Positions 24,844-35,924 of a DNA stretch of 64,000 nucleotides are shown here, in pieces (positions within the stretch are counted from its first letter, which is position 1; the number at the start of each line of letters is the position of its first letter). The notes below the pieces were generated by a model. That model was not told the DNA's origin, ran no database searches, and was given only the letters and a program-made list of their open reading frames with translations. The position numbers and the translations under genes were made by a program. This DNA comes from Sedimentitalea nanhaiensis DSM 24252 (lineage in GTDB: Bacteria; Pseudomonadota; Alphaproteobacteria; Rhodobacterales; Rhodobacteraceae): positions 8,822 through 72,821 of the forward strand of contig NZ_KI421510.1 of the NCBI RefSeq assembly GCF_000473225.1, written 5' to 3'.

Positions 24844-26371
24844 TCGCTTTTTCGAGCGGTATGGTCCGGCCTACAAGTGGTACGCCACCGGCACTATCAT
24901 GGTGGCAACCATCTCGGTGGTTCTCTCGACCACGATCGTGAACGTCGCCATCCCGGCGGTGATGGGCGCCTTCGGGATCAGCGCGGTGCAGGCGCAATGG
25001 ATTTCGACGGGGTTCCTTGCCGCCATGACCGCCACGATGCTGCTGGCCGACTGGGCGGACCGCGCCTTCGGCATGCGGTTGACCATGAATGCCGCGATGG
25101 GCGTCTTTCTGGCCGGCTCGGTCGTCGGCGGTCTTGCTCCGAATGAAACCATGCTGACGTTGGCGCGCGTCGTCCAGGGTGCCGCAGCAGGCATTGTCCA
25201 GCCGCTGGCGATGATCATGTTGTTCAAGGTCTTCCCCCCTGACAAACGTGGTGCGGCGATGGGTATCTACGGGGTGGGTGTGGTGCTCGCCCCCGCTCTC
25301 GGGCCCTGGATCGGCGGCGTATTGATGGACGCCTTCGACTGGCGCTTCGTCTTCTATCTGGGCCTTCCCTTCGCCGGGGTCGCCATCCTGCTGTCAAACC
25401 TTTTTCTGCCAGGTCGAGAGCAGACCGGGCCGCTTCCCGCTTTCGACTTCCCGGGCGTCGCGATCCTTGCGGTCTTTCTCGCAGTCATCCTCAGCACATT
25501 GTCGAATGCTCAGCGTCTGGGATGGGATTCGAACATGACACTTGTAGGCTTTATGGTGTCCGCAGCCTCGGCCGCAGGATTCATTCTATGGGAGCTTCAC
25601 ACCGACAAACCCATGCTCGACATGCGGCTCTTTGCCAATTTTGCCTTCGTTTCAGCCTCGGTGGTGTCCTTCATCATGGGGGCAGGGCTTTTTGGCTCGA
25701 CCTATCTCTTGCCCGTCTTTGTCCAGCAGATCCAGGGCATGACGCCGACGCAAGCGGGTCTTCTGCTGATGCCGTCGGGCTTCGTGATGCTTATCGTTTT
25801 CCCGATCGCAGGGCGCCTGTCCGACAGGGTTCCAGCCGCAATCCTGATCGGCATCGGCATGGCGATCTTCGCTTGGTCCTCGTGGCTGATGGCGGATGCG
25901 AATATCAACACGACATTCTGGACACTTGCCTGGTGGACCGTGATTTCCCGGGTGGGTCTAGGGCTGGTGTTCCCGGCAATTTCCTCAGGAGCTTTGAAAG
26001 TATTGCCCCGGCATCTCCTGGGGCAGGGCTCTGGGGCATCGAACTTCATCCGCCAGCTCGGCGGCGCCTTCGGGGTCAACTTGCTCACTGTGTTCATTGA
26101 GCGGCGCACAGTCATGCACGCCGATGCCTTTGCAGCCACGCAAACCAGCGACAATACCACCACGATGGAACTTCTGCGCGAAGTCGCCGGCCTGATGCAT
26201 TCGTCAGGGCTGCCAGACACGCAGCTCCTACCGGCCGCAGCCTCATTTCTGGGGCAGACCGTGGTGATCCAATCATCAAACGCTGCGTTTCAGGACGGCT
26301 TCATGGTAGTGTTCGCGATCTTCGTTCTGGCGCTCGTACCGACCTGGTTCATGTGGCGGGCCAGAACCTGA
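24824..26371 (+). CDS. emrB: EmrB-like MFS drug efflux permease (DHA2, 14 membrane spans)
   Basis: A 515-residue drug:H+ antiporter of the 14-span DHA2 family. Family motifs are visible: VNVAIPAVMGAFG in the first span, the RVVQGAAAGIVQPLAMIML region, and motif C in VLAPALGPWIGGVLMD. It works with EmrA to export hydrophobic or acidic toxicants. The start MSMSQVDRFFERYG overlaps the emrA end; ATG 24830 is an equally possible start. Regulation is probably through the upstream MarR. Confidence 0.9.
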   Translation: MSMSQVDRFFERYGPAYKWYATGTIMVATISVVLSTTIVNVAIPAVMGAFGISAVQAQWISTGFLAAMTATMLLADWADRAFGMRLTMNAAMGVFLAGSVVGGLAPNETMLTLARVVQGAAAGIVQPLAMIMLFKVFPPDKRGAAMGIYGVGVVLAPALGPWIGGVLMDAFDWRFVFYLGLPFAGVAILLSNLFLPGREQTGPLPAFDFPGVAILAVFLAVILSTLSNAQRLGWDSNMTLVGFMVSAASAAGFILWELHTDKPMLDMRLFANFAFVSASVVSFIMGAGLFGSTYLLPVFVQQIQGMTPTQAGLLLMPSGFVMLIVFPIAGRLSDRVPAAILIGIGMAIFAWSSWLMADANINTTFWTLAWWTVISRVGLGLVFPAISSGALKVLPRHLLGQGSGASNFIRQLGGAFGVNLLTVFIERRTVMHADAFAATQTSDNTTTMELLREVAGLMHSSGLPDTQLLPAAASFLGQTVVIQSSNAAFQDGFMVVFAIFVLALVPTWFMWRART

Positions 26372-26393
26372 GCGCCCGCCGGACCGGCCGAGG

Positions 26394-27470
26394 TCAGACC
26401 GAGCACAGCGCCGCGGCCCGGCCCGCCGCCGCATGCGCGGCGATTACCGCGCCGTTCAGGTAGCCTGGATTGCGGGGCGCGGTCTCGCTGCCGGCAAGGG
26501 TCAGACGATCCGACCAGGGCGCAGGCAGGGCGAAGACCTGTGGCGCCGGATGGCCAGGGTCAGTCAGGTCGCCCGGGGTCGCGGTCAGGACGTCCGCCGC
26601 CCAGTCCTTCAGCCGCACCGACCGCGGCTCGGCGGCCGCCGATCCGAACAGGCGCACAAGCTGCGCGGTGCAGGCCGCGATCACCGCCGCCTCGCCGATC
26701 TGCTGACGCCCGGCAGCGGAAAGCCCGACGAAGCCGAACAGCGCCGCCTCGCCCGCGCTGCTCGTGGCGTCGTGGATCTCGGTCATTGGGCCGACCAGGC
26801 TTTGCGCCCCTCCCGAAAGGCCGGCCTCGCGCCAGAAGCGCCTCGGATAGACGGCGAGGAACTTGGCATGGGGAGCCATCCAGGTCGGCGTCCGGCGCCA
26901 CAGATCGAGCACGCCCGGAGAGGGTGCCGGATCGAGCGTCAGGCCCTGCGCGATCAGCCGGGGTGGCAGTGCCAGGATGACGTGATCGGCCCGCACCTCG
27001 CCCTCGGGCAGGGTAAGGACGACCGCATCCTCGGCCCGCGTCAGCCGCCGGACCGGCGCGCCGAGGCGGATGCGGTCGCGCGGGATCACGGCGGCCAGCG
27101 CCTGCGTAAGCGCCCCCGTCCCGCCCGCGATCCGCCAGGACGCGACGCTACCGGGATGGGGCACGCGCAAAGGTGGCTCCTGCGGATGGCGCTCGAAAAG
27201 CATCTGCCCAGCCTCATCCTGCCTCTGGCAGGCCAAGCCGAGTTCCGCCACCAGCGCGGCGATCTCGGGCTGCATGTCGGGCCAGAACCAGGACGGGCCC
27301 AAATCGAAGCCGGCACCGGGTGCGCCATCCGCCCCGACGGTCAGGATACGCCCGCCAAGGCGCGGCCGCGCTTCGTAGAGCCGGACATCCGCGCCGGCCC
27401 GCCACAGCAGCCGGGCCGCGTTCAGCCCAGCGAGCCCGGCCCCAACGACAGCGATGCGGCCTTCGGTCAT
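26394..27470 (-). CDS. FAD-dependent flavin monoamine oxidase-like protein
   Basis: A 358-residue flavoprotein of the amine oxidase family. The N-terminal FAD-binding Rossmann motif is VVGAGLAGLNAARLL with the ribose-binding Glu in YEARPRLGGRI. A C-terminal FAD contact GSETAPRNPGYLNGAV is typical of monoamine oxidases. It is shorter than most (about 450), so the substrate domain is reduced. It is the last gene of an operon with the cupin (ATGA overlap) and the IorAB-like hydroxylase. Substrate unknown. Confidence 0.8.
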   Translation of the reverse strand: MTEGRIAVVGAGLAGLNAARLLWRAGADVRLYEARPRLGGRILTVGADGAPGAGFDLGPSWFWPDMQPEIAALVAELGLACQRQDEAGQMLFERHPQEPPLRVPHPGSVASWRIAGGTGALTQALAAVIPRDRIRLGAPVRRLTRAEDAVVLTLPEGEVRADHVILALPPRLIAQGLTLDPAPSPGVLDLWRRTPTWMAPHAKFLAVYPRRFWREAGLSGGAQSLVGPMTEIHDATSSAGEAALFGFVGLSAAGRQQIGEAAVIAACTAQLVRLFGSAAAEPRSVRLKDWAADVLTATPGDLTDPGHPAPQVFALPAPWSDRLTLAGSETAPRNPGYLNGAVIAAHAAAGRAAALCSV

Positions 27471-28120
27471 GCCGCCGCACCCGGCAGGGGCAGCACATCG
27501 GCGTGTTGTAGCGGCGCATCCTTGAGCCAGACCCCCGCGCCCTCGGCCTCGGCCACCAGGGCAAGCCCGGCAGGCAGGCGCAGCCAGCTCTGTGCGGTCA
27601 GTTCCTCGCCCCCGACGCGCAGGCTGCCCGACAGCACCATCATTTCCAGCCCGCGCGGGTTGTCGCGCCGGATCGTGCCGTCCCAGGTCTCGATGCCGAC
27701 CCGTTCGAACCCGTCGTCGAAGAGGACACCCTCAGCCTGTCCGGGCGGCAACGCGATCTGCGCAGTATCGCCAGCGCGGAACTGCCAGAGCCGCACGAAG
27801 ATCTCGCAGCCTTCGGCAGCGGCGGGGCTGTGGCGAGTGCCCGGTGGGTTGCGGAAATAGCTCCCGGCGGGATAGTCGCCGTGCTCGTCCTGGAAGGTGC
27901 CGACCAGCACCAGGATTTCCTCGCCGCCGGTATGGACATGTTCGGGAAAGGCGCTGCCGGGGGCATAGCGTACGATCGAGGTGGCGCGGGCGACCTCGGC
28001 ACCGTCGCGATAAAGCATCTTGCGCTCGACCCCCGCGGCCGGGCTAGGCACCCAATCGAGCCGGCTGCCGTGGACAACCGTCGGGCGCGTGAAATTGGTG
28101 TTGAGCTGCATGATCTGCAT
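27467..28120 (-). CDS. Cupin-domain protein (ChrR-like cupin pair)
   Basis: A 217-residue protein with two cupin-like halves. The first carries the metal-binding pattern [17 protein letters not shown] with two His and two Glu (about residues 58-74), plus the NPPGTRHS motif. The second half (about 150-200) lacks the His residues. It resembles the cupin domain of ChrR-type anti-sigma proteins but has no N-terminal sigma-binding part. The start is MQIMQLN at 28120, or the second ATG at 28111. It lies between iorB and the FAD oxidase on the same strand. Confidence 0.75.
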   Translation of the reverse strand: MQIMQLNTNFTRPTVVHGSRLDWVPSPAAGVERKMLYRDGAEVARATSIVRYAPGSAFPEHVHTGGEEILVLVGTFQDEHGDYPAGSYFRNPPGTRHSPAAAEGCEIFVRLWQFRAGDTAQIALPPGQAEGVLFDDGFERVGIETWDGTIRRDNPRGLEMMVLSGSLRVGGEELTAQSWLRLPAGLALVAEAEGAGVWLKDAPLQHADVLPLPGAAA

Positions 28121-28194
28121 CCGTGTTTTGGCATGAGAAGGAAGGGCGCACCCGGTCCGGGTGCGCCCGTGGCGTTGCGGCCCTACGACCGGGG

Positions 28195-30378
<2,184 letters not shown>

Positions 30379-30380
30379 GG

Positions 30381-30839
30381 TCAGCCCTCCATGATCTCAG
30401 CGGCGCGGTGGACCGCCTTGCGGATCCGCGCATAGGTGGCGCAGCGGCAGAGGTTGCCCTCCATCGCCGCGTCGATGTCGGCGTCGGTCGGCTTCGGCGT
30501 CCCGGCCAGAAGCGCCGCGGCCGACAGGATCTGCCCGGACTGGCAATAGCCGCATTGCGGCACCTCGATCTCGACCCAGGCGGCGCGGACCGCCTTTGCG
30601 GCGGCATCGGACGCGCCCTCGATGGTGGTGATCTCCACCCCCTCCAGATCGCCCACCGCGCTCTGGCAGGACCGCGCCGGCACCCCGTCCAGATGCACCG
30701 TGCAGGCGCCGCAGGACGCCACGCCGCAGCCGAACTTGGTGCCAGTCAGGCCCAGTTCGTCGCGCAGCACCCACAGAAGCGGCGTGTCCGGCGCGGCAGA
30801 TACCTCGCGCCGCGCGCCGTTGATCGTCAGCGTGATCAT
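30381..30839 (-). CDS. iorA: 2Fe-2S subunit of molybdenum hydroxylase (isoquinoline 1-oxidoreductase alpha type)
   Basis: A 152-residue protein with two [2Fe-2S] clusters. The plant-type cluster uses [16 protein letters not shown] plus a later Cys in PARSCQSA; the C-terminal cluster uses QCGYCQSGQ and NLCRCATY. Length and cysteine pattern match IorA/CoxS-type small subunits. A strong AAGGAGG precedes two adjacent ATG codons; the second (30839) has the better spacing. The stop is 2 bp before the iorB ATG, so the two are co-translated. Confidence 0.9.
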   Translation of the reverse strand: MITLTINGARREVSAAPDTPLLWVLRDELGLTGTKFGCGVASCGACTVHLDGVPARSCQSAVGDLEGVEITTIEGASDAAAKAVRAAWVEIEVPQCGYCQSGQILSAAALLAGTPKPTDADIDAAMEGNLCRCATYARIRKAVHRAAEIMEG

Positions 30840-30858
30840 CATAACCTCCTTGGTCGGT

Positions 30859-31518
30859 TCAGCCCAGGTTCGGGGCGGTGGCCGTGAAGGCCGCATCGGC
30901 GGCCAGCTGCGTCCACCAGTCGGACATGCCCGGCACCGCCATCAGCGCGCCGCCATCCTCTGTCATCGTGGCATAGGCGACCAGCGGGCCAAGCAGATAA
31001 TCAGCATAGCCCGGAGCATCCCCCGCGAGCCAGAGCGAACCGCCCCGGTTCTCGATCACAAGCCCGGCAAGGCGCACCGCGGCGTCAAGGTTCTGCCGCC
31101 GCGCATCTTCGTTCTTGCCGCCGACCAGATCAGGGAACAGGTGGTAGGCGACAAAGCCAATGATCGCGCCATAGCCGTAGTTGCCGATCAGCGCGGCCGT
31201 CTCGTCGGCCTTGGCGCGGCGCTTGGGATCGGCCGGCCACATCGCCTGATCGGGGTTGCGCGCCTCGAGATAACGGGCGATCGCCTCGGTCTCGCGCAGG
31301 CGCATCCCGTCGATGTCGAGCACCGGCACCTTGCCGAAGGGATGGCGGGCGAGGTGCTCGGGCTGGCGCGTCTCGCCGGCCAGCACGTTCACCGGAACCT
31401 GGTCGTATGCGATGCCCTTGCATGCAGCCGCCCTCCCCGAGCTGAAACGCTGCCTCTCCCTGCGACGTACCGCTGGCCGTGCCGTCTCCTCCGGAGCCAG
31501 CCCGACCAGCCGTCGCAT
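30859..31518 (-). pseudogene. Glutathione S-transferase with replaced N terminus
   Basis: From KGIAYDQVPVNVLAGETRQ (about 31424 downward) to the stop at 30859 the protein is a normal GST: FGKVPVLDIDGMRLRETEAI is the thioredoxin-fold cis-Pro and Ser-Glu region, then the helical domain. The first ~35 residues of the frame (MRRLVGLAPEETARP...) do not resemble the expected first strand and helix with the catalytic Ser/Cys. The gene thus looks 5'-truncated by a rearrangement near 31424. It may be non-functional. Confidence 0.65.
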
Positions 31519-31809
31519 GGTCGTGGCAACGCTGCATCTCGGCCATTCGGTAACGGTTGCTGGGGCGGGGCGGGTCGCTTCAATAGTCTCGTTTTTCCCG
31601 TGTCAGCCGGTGTTAGTCCTCGCTTTGCCGGACATGCTGTTCTGCCATCATTGACCGCAAAGGAGTTTCGACGACCGCCGGATCGCTCTGGCCAAAGCTG
31701 GCAGAGGGTCGGTGTTGGACGCGATGTAAAAAATCGCAAACTATTGGGATGCCGAAGAGGGTTGGTCCGAAATCGGGATGATCGTTCAATCATCGCGGCG
31801 AGCGCGATG
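31519..31809. other. Intergenic region without recognised genes
   Basis: About 290 bp between the truncated GST and the intact GST gene. I find no convincing reading frame, promoter or repeat. It follows the break in the GST and is probably debris from the same rearrangement. Confidence 0.4.
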
Positions 31810-32457
31810 TCAGGCGAAGAGCGCAAGAAGCGGTGCTACGGCCTTCTGCCAGCTGTCACGCGCTTCAAGCCGGCCGATCCAGCCCGCGATTCTGGGGAAT
31901 TCGTCCAGCGAAATCCCCGCTTGGTCGCGATACATGAATGTCGTCGCCAGATAGAAGTCGGCAAGGCTGAGTGCGCCTGCAATCCAATCCTTATCGTCGA
32001 GTCCGGTTTCCAGAACGGCAAGGAACTGATCGGTGGCTTTCCGTTCCGCTTCGACCACAGTAGGATCAGGATCGCCCATGCCGAATTTCTCTTTGAGGAA
32101 CAGCTCAAAGGACAACTTCTGCATCGCCGGGCCAAGGTGGATGGCTTGCCACCAGGCCCACTGATCGACGAGGGCCCGCGTCTTGAGGCCATCAGGATAG
32201 AGCCCTGCCTCGGGCCGGATCCCGGCCAGATAGGCACAGATCGCCCGGGACTCCCAGAGCACGAAATTCCCGTCCTCCAAAACAGGCACCTTTGCATTTG
32301 AATTGCGGGCAAGAAATTCCGCCGCGCGGTTGTCCCCGGCACGGATGTCGACCTCGACGATTTCGAGTTCCACGCCCAGTTCGTGCGCCACCGCCCGTAC
32401 ACGCAGCGCATTCGGTGAGAAGTTCGCGTTGTAAAGCCTCATGACATTTTCCAGCAT
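31810..32457 (-). CDS. Glutathione S-transferase family protein
   Basis: A 215-residue GST. The N-terminal thioredoxin fold begins MRLYNANFSPNALRVRAVAH, with a serine at the position commonly used for glutathione activation, then NSNAKVPVLEDGNFVLWESR (cis-Pro and Glu-Ser for glutathione binding). The all-helical domain carries the usual LSLADFYLATTF motif. The ATG at 32457 overlaps the QorB-like stop (TAATG); ATG 32442 is the conserved start of the fold and may be the real one. It is part of the HxlR-linked detoxification operon. Confidence 0.87.
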   Translation of the reverse strand: MLENVMRLYNANFSPNALRVRAVAHELGVELEIVEVDIRAGDNRAAEFLARNSNAKVPVLEDGNFVLWESRAICAYLAGIRPEAGLYPDGLKTRALVDQWAWWQAIHLGPAMQKLSFELFLKEKFGMGDPDPTVVEAERKATDQFLAVLETGLDDKDWIAGALSLADFYLATTFMYRDQAGISLDEFPRIAGWIGRLEARDSWQKAVAPLLALFA

Positions 32458-33359
32458 TATTGTTCCTGCGGCGCCTGAAGAAGCGCCGCGCGGTTAGCGG
32501 CCAGGAAATCGGCCACCGACTGTCCGGGCTTGCCGGTGAGCGATTCGAGATCGCCGCTGGCCACATCGAGATAGCCCTGCGCGATTGCTTCGTCGAAGGA
32601 GGCAAAGACCCTCGCCATGAACTCCGGCAGTCCATTTGCGATCATCGCCTGCACCAGATCCTCGGCGGGCAGGGCGACATAGGGGATTTCCTTACCCGCA
32701 ATTTCGGACAAGATCGCCGCGACCTCGGCCTGGCTGACCGTCTCCGGCCCGGTGATATCGAGGGTCTCCCTTCCCGTAGCTTTCATTAGCGCCGCGGCTG
32801 CGGCACGGGCGCAATCCGCGCGTGTCACATATCCGGTCTTGCCATCTGCTGCGGCAGAGAAATGCGTGCCCATGGCGACGCTCTGCTGGCCGCCCATCAA
32901 CAGAAAGTCGGTGTACATATTGTTGCGTAGGATCGTATGATCCGCCCCACTTTCCGTGATCAGCTTCTCGGTCCCTTCGTGGTCTTGAGCGAATCCGATC
33001 GGACTTTCCGCGACCGGGCCTGCGAAGGAGGTATAGACGATGTGGTCGATACCTACCATCTTGGCCGCAGCAATCGCATTGGAATGAGCTGCGAGCCGCT
33101 TGCCCGGCTCCAGATCGTCGGTGGAGATGATGAGGAGACGCTTGCCGCCCGCGAAGGCTGCTTCAAGAGAAGCCGGGTCGTTGAAATCGCCCTCGCGCGC
33201 CTCGACTCTTTTTCCCGCCAGATCGGCAAGCTTGTCGGGAGTGCGCGAGATCGCGATGACCGGCCCGGCACCTGCCTGAACCAGCAGGTCGACCACCTGC
33301 CGGCCAAGTTGTCCGGACGCGCCGGTCACGATGAAGGGGCCGTTCTGGATGTTGGACAT
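32457..33359 (-). CDS. NmrA/QorB-like NAD(P)-binding quinone oxidoreductase
   Basis: A 300-residue atypical short-chain dehydrogenase with the N-terminal nucleotide motif VTGASGQLGRQVVDLLVQAG. It also has LLIISTDDLEPGKRLAAHSN, VYTSFAGPVAESPIG and GADHTILRNNMYTDFLL, which parallel E. coli QorB (YtfG), an NADPH-dependent quinone reductase. I chose ATG 33359 (MSNIQNGPFIV) because AAGAGAG precedes it; an upstream in-frame ATG at 33389 is possible. The linked GST and dioxygenase support quinone or electrophile removal. Confidence 0.82.
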   Translation of the reverse strand: MSNIQNGPFIVTGASGQLGRQVVDLLVQAGAGPVIAISRTPDKLADLAGKRVEAREGDFNDPASLEAAFAGGKRLLIISTDDLEPGKRLAAHSNAIAAAKMVGIDHIVYTSFAGPVAESPIGFAQDHEGTEKLITESGADHTILRNNMYTDFLLMGGQQSVAMGTHFSAAADGKTGYVTRADCARAAAAALMKATGRETLDITGPETVSQAEVAAILSEIAGKEIPYVALPAEDLVQAMIANGLPEFMARVFASFDEAIAQGYLDVASGDLESLTGKPGQSVADFLAANRAALLQAPQEQ

Positions 33360-33401
33360 GGTATCTCTCTTATCTTGATGTTTCTGCAAGCGCGCTTGCG
33401 A

Positions 33402-33899
33402 TCAATCGTGGATTTGGGTGGGGGCGGGATTCGCCAGCTTGCCGCGCGCGAAACCCCAGCTTGTGGTCAGGATTTTGATCATCACATCGACCTCTGCCTC
33501 ATCGCGTGGAGCAAAGGCCATGATCGCATTGGCCGGGATGTATCCGGCCGAGGCCATCGGGTGCTGTTCGCCCCATCCCTTCGCGATGAGTTCCTCAACC
33601 GCCGCCAGCGGCAGCATCATGTGCGACGACCCGTCATAGGCGGGATGCACATGCGCAAATTCGCGTCCGATCATGAAGGCTTCGCGCGGGCCGCAGGCAT
33701 GCGGCCGCGGCAGGACTAATGCTTCGGCGCCGGGGACCGAAATACCCGATCGGCAACGCTCGACGAAGGGCAGGGCGAAGGCCTTCTGCTTGAACAATGC
33801 GTGAATCTCGGCCGAGGAGTTCTGCGACACTTGCTCATGCGGGGCGCACTCGGTGGTTTCGGGGCGCGGACCCTGCCGCAAGGGAAGTTCGAAGCACAT
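33402..33899 (-). CDS. Luciferase-domain (DUF5519-like) small protein
   Basis: A 165-residue protein. The C-terminal half has the pattern GPREAFMIGREFAHVHPAYD and SSHMMLPLAAVEELIAKGWG, then HPMASAGYIP, which I associate with the luciferase/DUF5519-like family found beside oxidoreductases and of unknown activity. Two conserved His in AHVHP could bind metal. ATG 33899 starts MCFELPLRQGP. It lies 8 bp downstream of the dioxygenase gene in the same operon. Confidence 0.65.
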   Translation of the reverse strand: MCFELPLRQGPRPETTECAPHEQVSQNSSAEIHALFKQKAFALPFVERCRSGISVPGAEALVLPRPHACGPREAFMIGREFAHVHPAYDGSSHMMLPLAAVEELIAKGWGEQHPMASAGYIPANAIMAFAPRDEAEVDVMIKILTTSWGFARGKLANPAPTQIHD

Positions 33900-33907
33900 A
33901 TCTGGTC

Positions 33908-34726
33908 CTATCCAAATCTGAACGCGCTTTCGACCGCGCCCAATACGTGATCCTCGAGGGTCTTTTCCCCCCGATCCGCAAGCGCGGCGCCGGCCACGAC
34001 GTGCAATGGAATTAGATGTTCCTCGCGCGGATTGGCGTCGCGTGCGCCGGGTGCCCGATCCCAAGCAGCCAGCATGGCGCGGCGCGCCCCGGGGTCTTCA
34101 TGGGTCACCGCACCCGTGAGCCATCGGTCAAAGTCGCCGCCGTTCACCGGGCCATCGGGTCCGCCCCTCATCGCCCGCATCATCTTGCCCATGTTGTGAT
34201 AGGTGTTGCCGGACCCGATGATCAGAACACCTTCGTCTCGCAAGGGCGCCAACGCGCGACCAGCAGCAAGATGCGCCTCAGCGTCGAGATCGTCGCGCAG
34301 GCTCAGTTGGACGGTAGGTATGTCGGCCTCAGGCAAAGCCACCTTTAGCGGAACAAACACCCCATGATCGAAGCCACGCGTAGCGTCGGCCCGGGTTTCA
34401 AAACCCGCGCCGTTCTTCAATAGCTCGCTTGCACGGGCCGCCAGCGTAGGATCGCCTGGCGCGGGCCAGGTCAGCTGATAAGTATGGGGGGGAAACCCCT
34501 GATAGTCGAACAGCAGCGGCGGCGCGGAGTTGGTCTGCACGGTAAACACCCGTTCCTCCCAATGGCCTGAGATCACGAGAAGCGCCTTGGGCTTTGCCGG
34601 CAGGCTCGCAGGCAAAGCCTCAAGGAATCTGCGGTGCCTGTCCCAGGTGTCAGGCGGGTTCCAGTCCATGAAGAAGCAAGGGCCGCCTCCATGGGGAACA
34701 AACACTGTCGGCTGCCTTTCGGTCAT
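33908..34726 (-). CDS. DODA-type extradiol aromatic ring-opening dioxygenase (LigB family)
   Basis: A 272-residue LigB-superfamily protein similar to DODA/YgiD. Metal and active-site histidines are visible in VFVPHGGGPCFF, LVISGHWEERVF, RGFDHGVFVPLKVALPEADI, GSGNTYHNMG and REEHLIPLHVVAGAAL. Such enzymes cleave catechols with O2 at a non-heme metal. ATG 34726 starts MTERQPTVFV; an in-frame ATG at 34780 is less likely. It lies in a DoxX-to-GST operon divergent from an HxlR regulator, suggesting catechol or quinone detoxification. Confidence 0.87.
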   Translation of the reverse strand: MTERQPTVFVPHGGGPCFFMDWNPPDTWDRHRRFLEALPASLPAKPKALLVISGHWEERVFTVQTNSAPPLLFDYQGFPPHTYQLTWPAPGDPTLAARASELLKNGAGFETRADATRGFDHGVFVPLKVALPEADIPTVQLSLRDDLDAEAHLAAGRALAPLRDEGVLIIGSGNTYHNMGKMMRAMRGGPDGPVNGGDFDRWLTGAVTHEDPGARRAMLAAWDRAPGARDANPREEHLIPLHVVAGAALADRGEKTLEDHVLGAVESAFRFG

Positions 34727-34792
34727 TCTGTCGTCCTTTTGAACCCCAAGCCCGAGGGTGGATGGCCAGCGCCGTGGCAACTCCGCATCGGA

Positions 34793-35200
34793 TTAATTCG
34801 TCTCTGTCGGAAACGTCGGCGCATATGCCGACTTTACCGCACGCACGCGATTGGCTGTCATCCACGAGGCGATCAGGAGCACCCAGGTCGCAAGAGCCGG
34901 TGGCCAGCCTGGATCGCCCGCGCCGACATGCGCCCCGAACGCCAACACCAGATGCCAGAACATCGCCGCGTAAGCCCAGTCCGCCAGCATCGCCGAAGGG
35001 CGCCAGAGAATCACCACCGCGCCGACAATCTTCAAAATCGCGAGCGGCCAGATGATGTATGTGGGATAGCCCAACACCTCGCGATACATGCCCGCGACCA
35101 TATCGTGGGATGAGATGTAGAAAGTCGCCGCACCCAGATAGACCAGCGCCACAAGGCCGGTCGCGATCCAGTAGACATACTTTGCCACGTTGTCACTCAT
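34793..35200 (-). CDS. DoxX-family membrane protein
   Basis: A 135-residue protein with four predicted membrane spans (IATGLVALVYLGAATFYI; the ILKIVGAVVILW region; YAAMFWHLVLAFGAHV; LATWVLLIASWM). DoxX-like proteins are small quinone-associated or redox-stress membrane proteins. It is the first gene of the minus-strand operon starting opposite the HxlR gene. ATG 35200 (MSDNVAKYV) has GGGAGTG in front and is preferred over ATG 35221. Confidence 0.8.
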   Translation of the reverse strand: MSDNVAKYVYWIATGLVALVYLGAATFYISSHDMVAGMYREVLGYPTYIIWPLAILKIVGAVVILWRPSAMLADWAYAAMFWHLVLAFGAHVGAGDPGWPPALATWVLLIASWMTANRVRAVKSAYAPTFPTETN

Positions 35201-35281
35201 CACCGCACTCCCTGTTTGCAAGGGCTTGTTCAGCCGCAGTTTCCGCTCTAAGTACCTTTAGGTGTCTTGCATTGTTCGTGA

Positions 35282-35313
35282 AAGTAGGCACTTAAAAGTA
35301 ACTAGATTACTTT
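35282..35313. promoter_or_regulatory. HxlR operator sites in the divergent promoter
   Basis: AAAGTAACTAGATTACTTT (35295-35313) is a perfect 7-bp inverted repeat around CTAGA. Next to it AAGT-AGGC-ACTT (35282-35293) forms a second, shorter one. AAGT/ACTT-type repeats are common at HxlR-family promoters. Between doxX and hxlR, 20 bp upstream of the hxlR ATG, they should control both directions. Confidence 0.65.
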
Positions 35314-35333
35314 AACCGCGAGGATAATCCACG

Positions 35334-35687
35334 ATGAAGAGCGTCCAGCCCCCCTTATGCCCGATGGAGGCGCTTCTGCGTGTCATTACAGGCCCTTGGA
35401 CGATCTATATACTCTGGGTTCTGTCCGAGCAGGGACCGCAGCGTTTCGGCGCGCTCAAGCGTTTGGTGCCCGGAATTTCCACTCGCGTTCTGACCGAGAG
35501 GCTGAGAATGCTGGAACATGCTGGCGTTGTTTGGCGCGAGCAGGCCATGACCATCCCACCCGCTGTCACATACGGACTGACTGAGCGCGGCGCGGAACTG
35601 CGCGGCGTGCTGGACAAGCTTGGCTCGATCGCACGCCGCTGGGAGGCCGAGGGTGCCTTTGTCGGGACCGCAAGCGCGGCAGAATGA
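35334..35687 (+). CDS. HxlR-family transcriptional regulator (YodB-like)
   Basis: A 117-residue winged-helix regulator. LCPMEALLRVITGPWTIYIL at the N terminus, then RFGALKRLVPGISTRVLTER and LRMLEHAGVV, are typical of HxlR proteins. It has a single cysteine, Cys9 in the PLCPM context, aligned with the redox-sensing Cys6 of Bacillus YodB, which responds to quinones and diamide by S-alkylation or disulfide formation. It is divergent from the DoxX-dioxygenase-QorB-GST operon. The sensing mechanism is inference from that cysteine and the neighbours. Confidence 0.87.
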   Translation: MKSVQPPLCPMEALLRVITGPWTIYILWVLSEQGPQRFGALKRLVPGISTRVLTERLRMLEHAGVVWREQAMTIPPAVTYGLTERGAELRGVLDKLGSIARRWEAEGAFVGTASAAE

Positions 35688-35703
35688 CGGTACCCCTCCT
35701 GTT

Positions 35704-35720
35704 CGCGGGATAATCCCGCG
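35704..35720. terminator. GC-rich hairpin after hxlR
   Basis: CGCGGGA-TAA-TCCCGCG forms a perfect 7-bp stem 17 bp after the hxlR stop. It lacks a T-run, so it may be a weak terminator or RNA-stabilising hairpin. The rest of 35688-35924 holds only the tetR promoter. Confidence 0.4.
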
Positions 35721-35870
35721 CCCGAGAACAACTCAGGCAGAATCAGACCCGAAGCTCATGACGAATTGAAAACGGCGCTAGAAAAAGCCGCCAAGCGGCG
35801 CTTGGTGGGGTAGATCCGCACAGCTTTACGCTTTGCTGCTAAATCAACTTCTATCTACTATACTCACTAG

Positions 35871-35879
35871 ACGGTACAG
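35871..35879. promoter_or_regulatory. Half-operator ACGGTACAG before the first TetR gene
   Basis: ACGGTACAG sits just after a TATACT minus-10-like hexamer (35860-35865) and 46 bp before the tetR ATG. The same nonamer ends the operator at 36582-36599 and, with one change and inverted, occurs at 16411-16419. It probably marks a TetR-controlled promoter. Confidence 0.45.
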
Positions 35880-35924
35880 TAAAGCTTGTAACCGCCTAGT
35901 CCTGCCTGGGATAGAGAGAACGAG

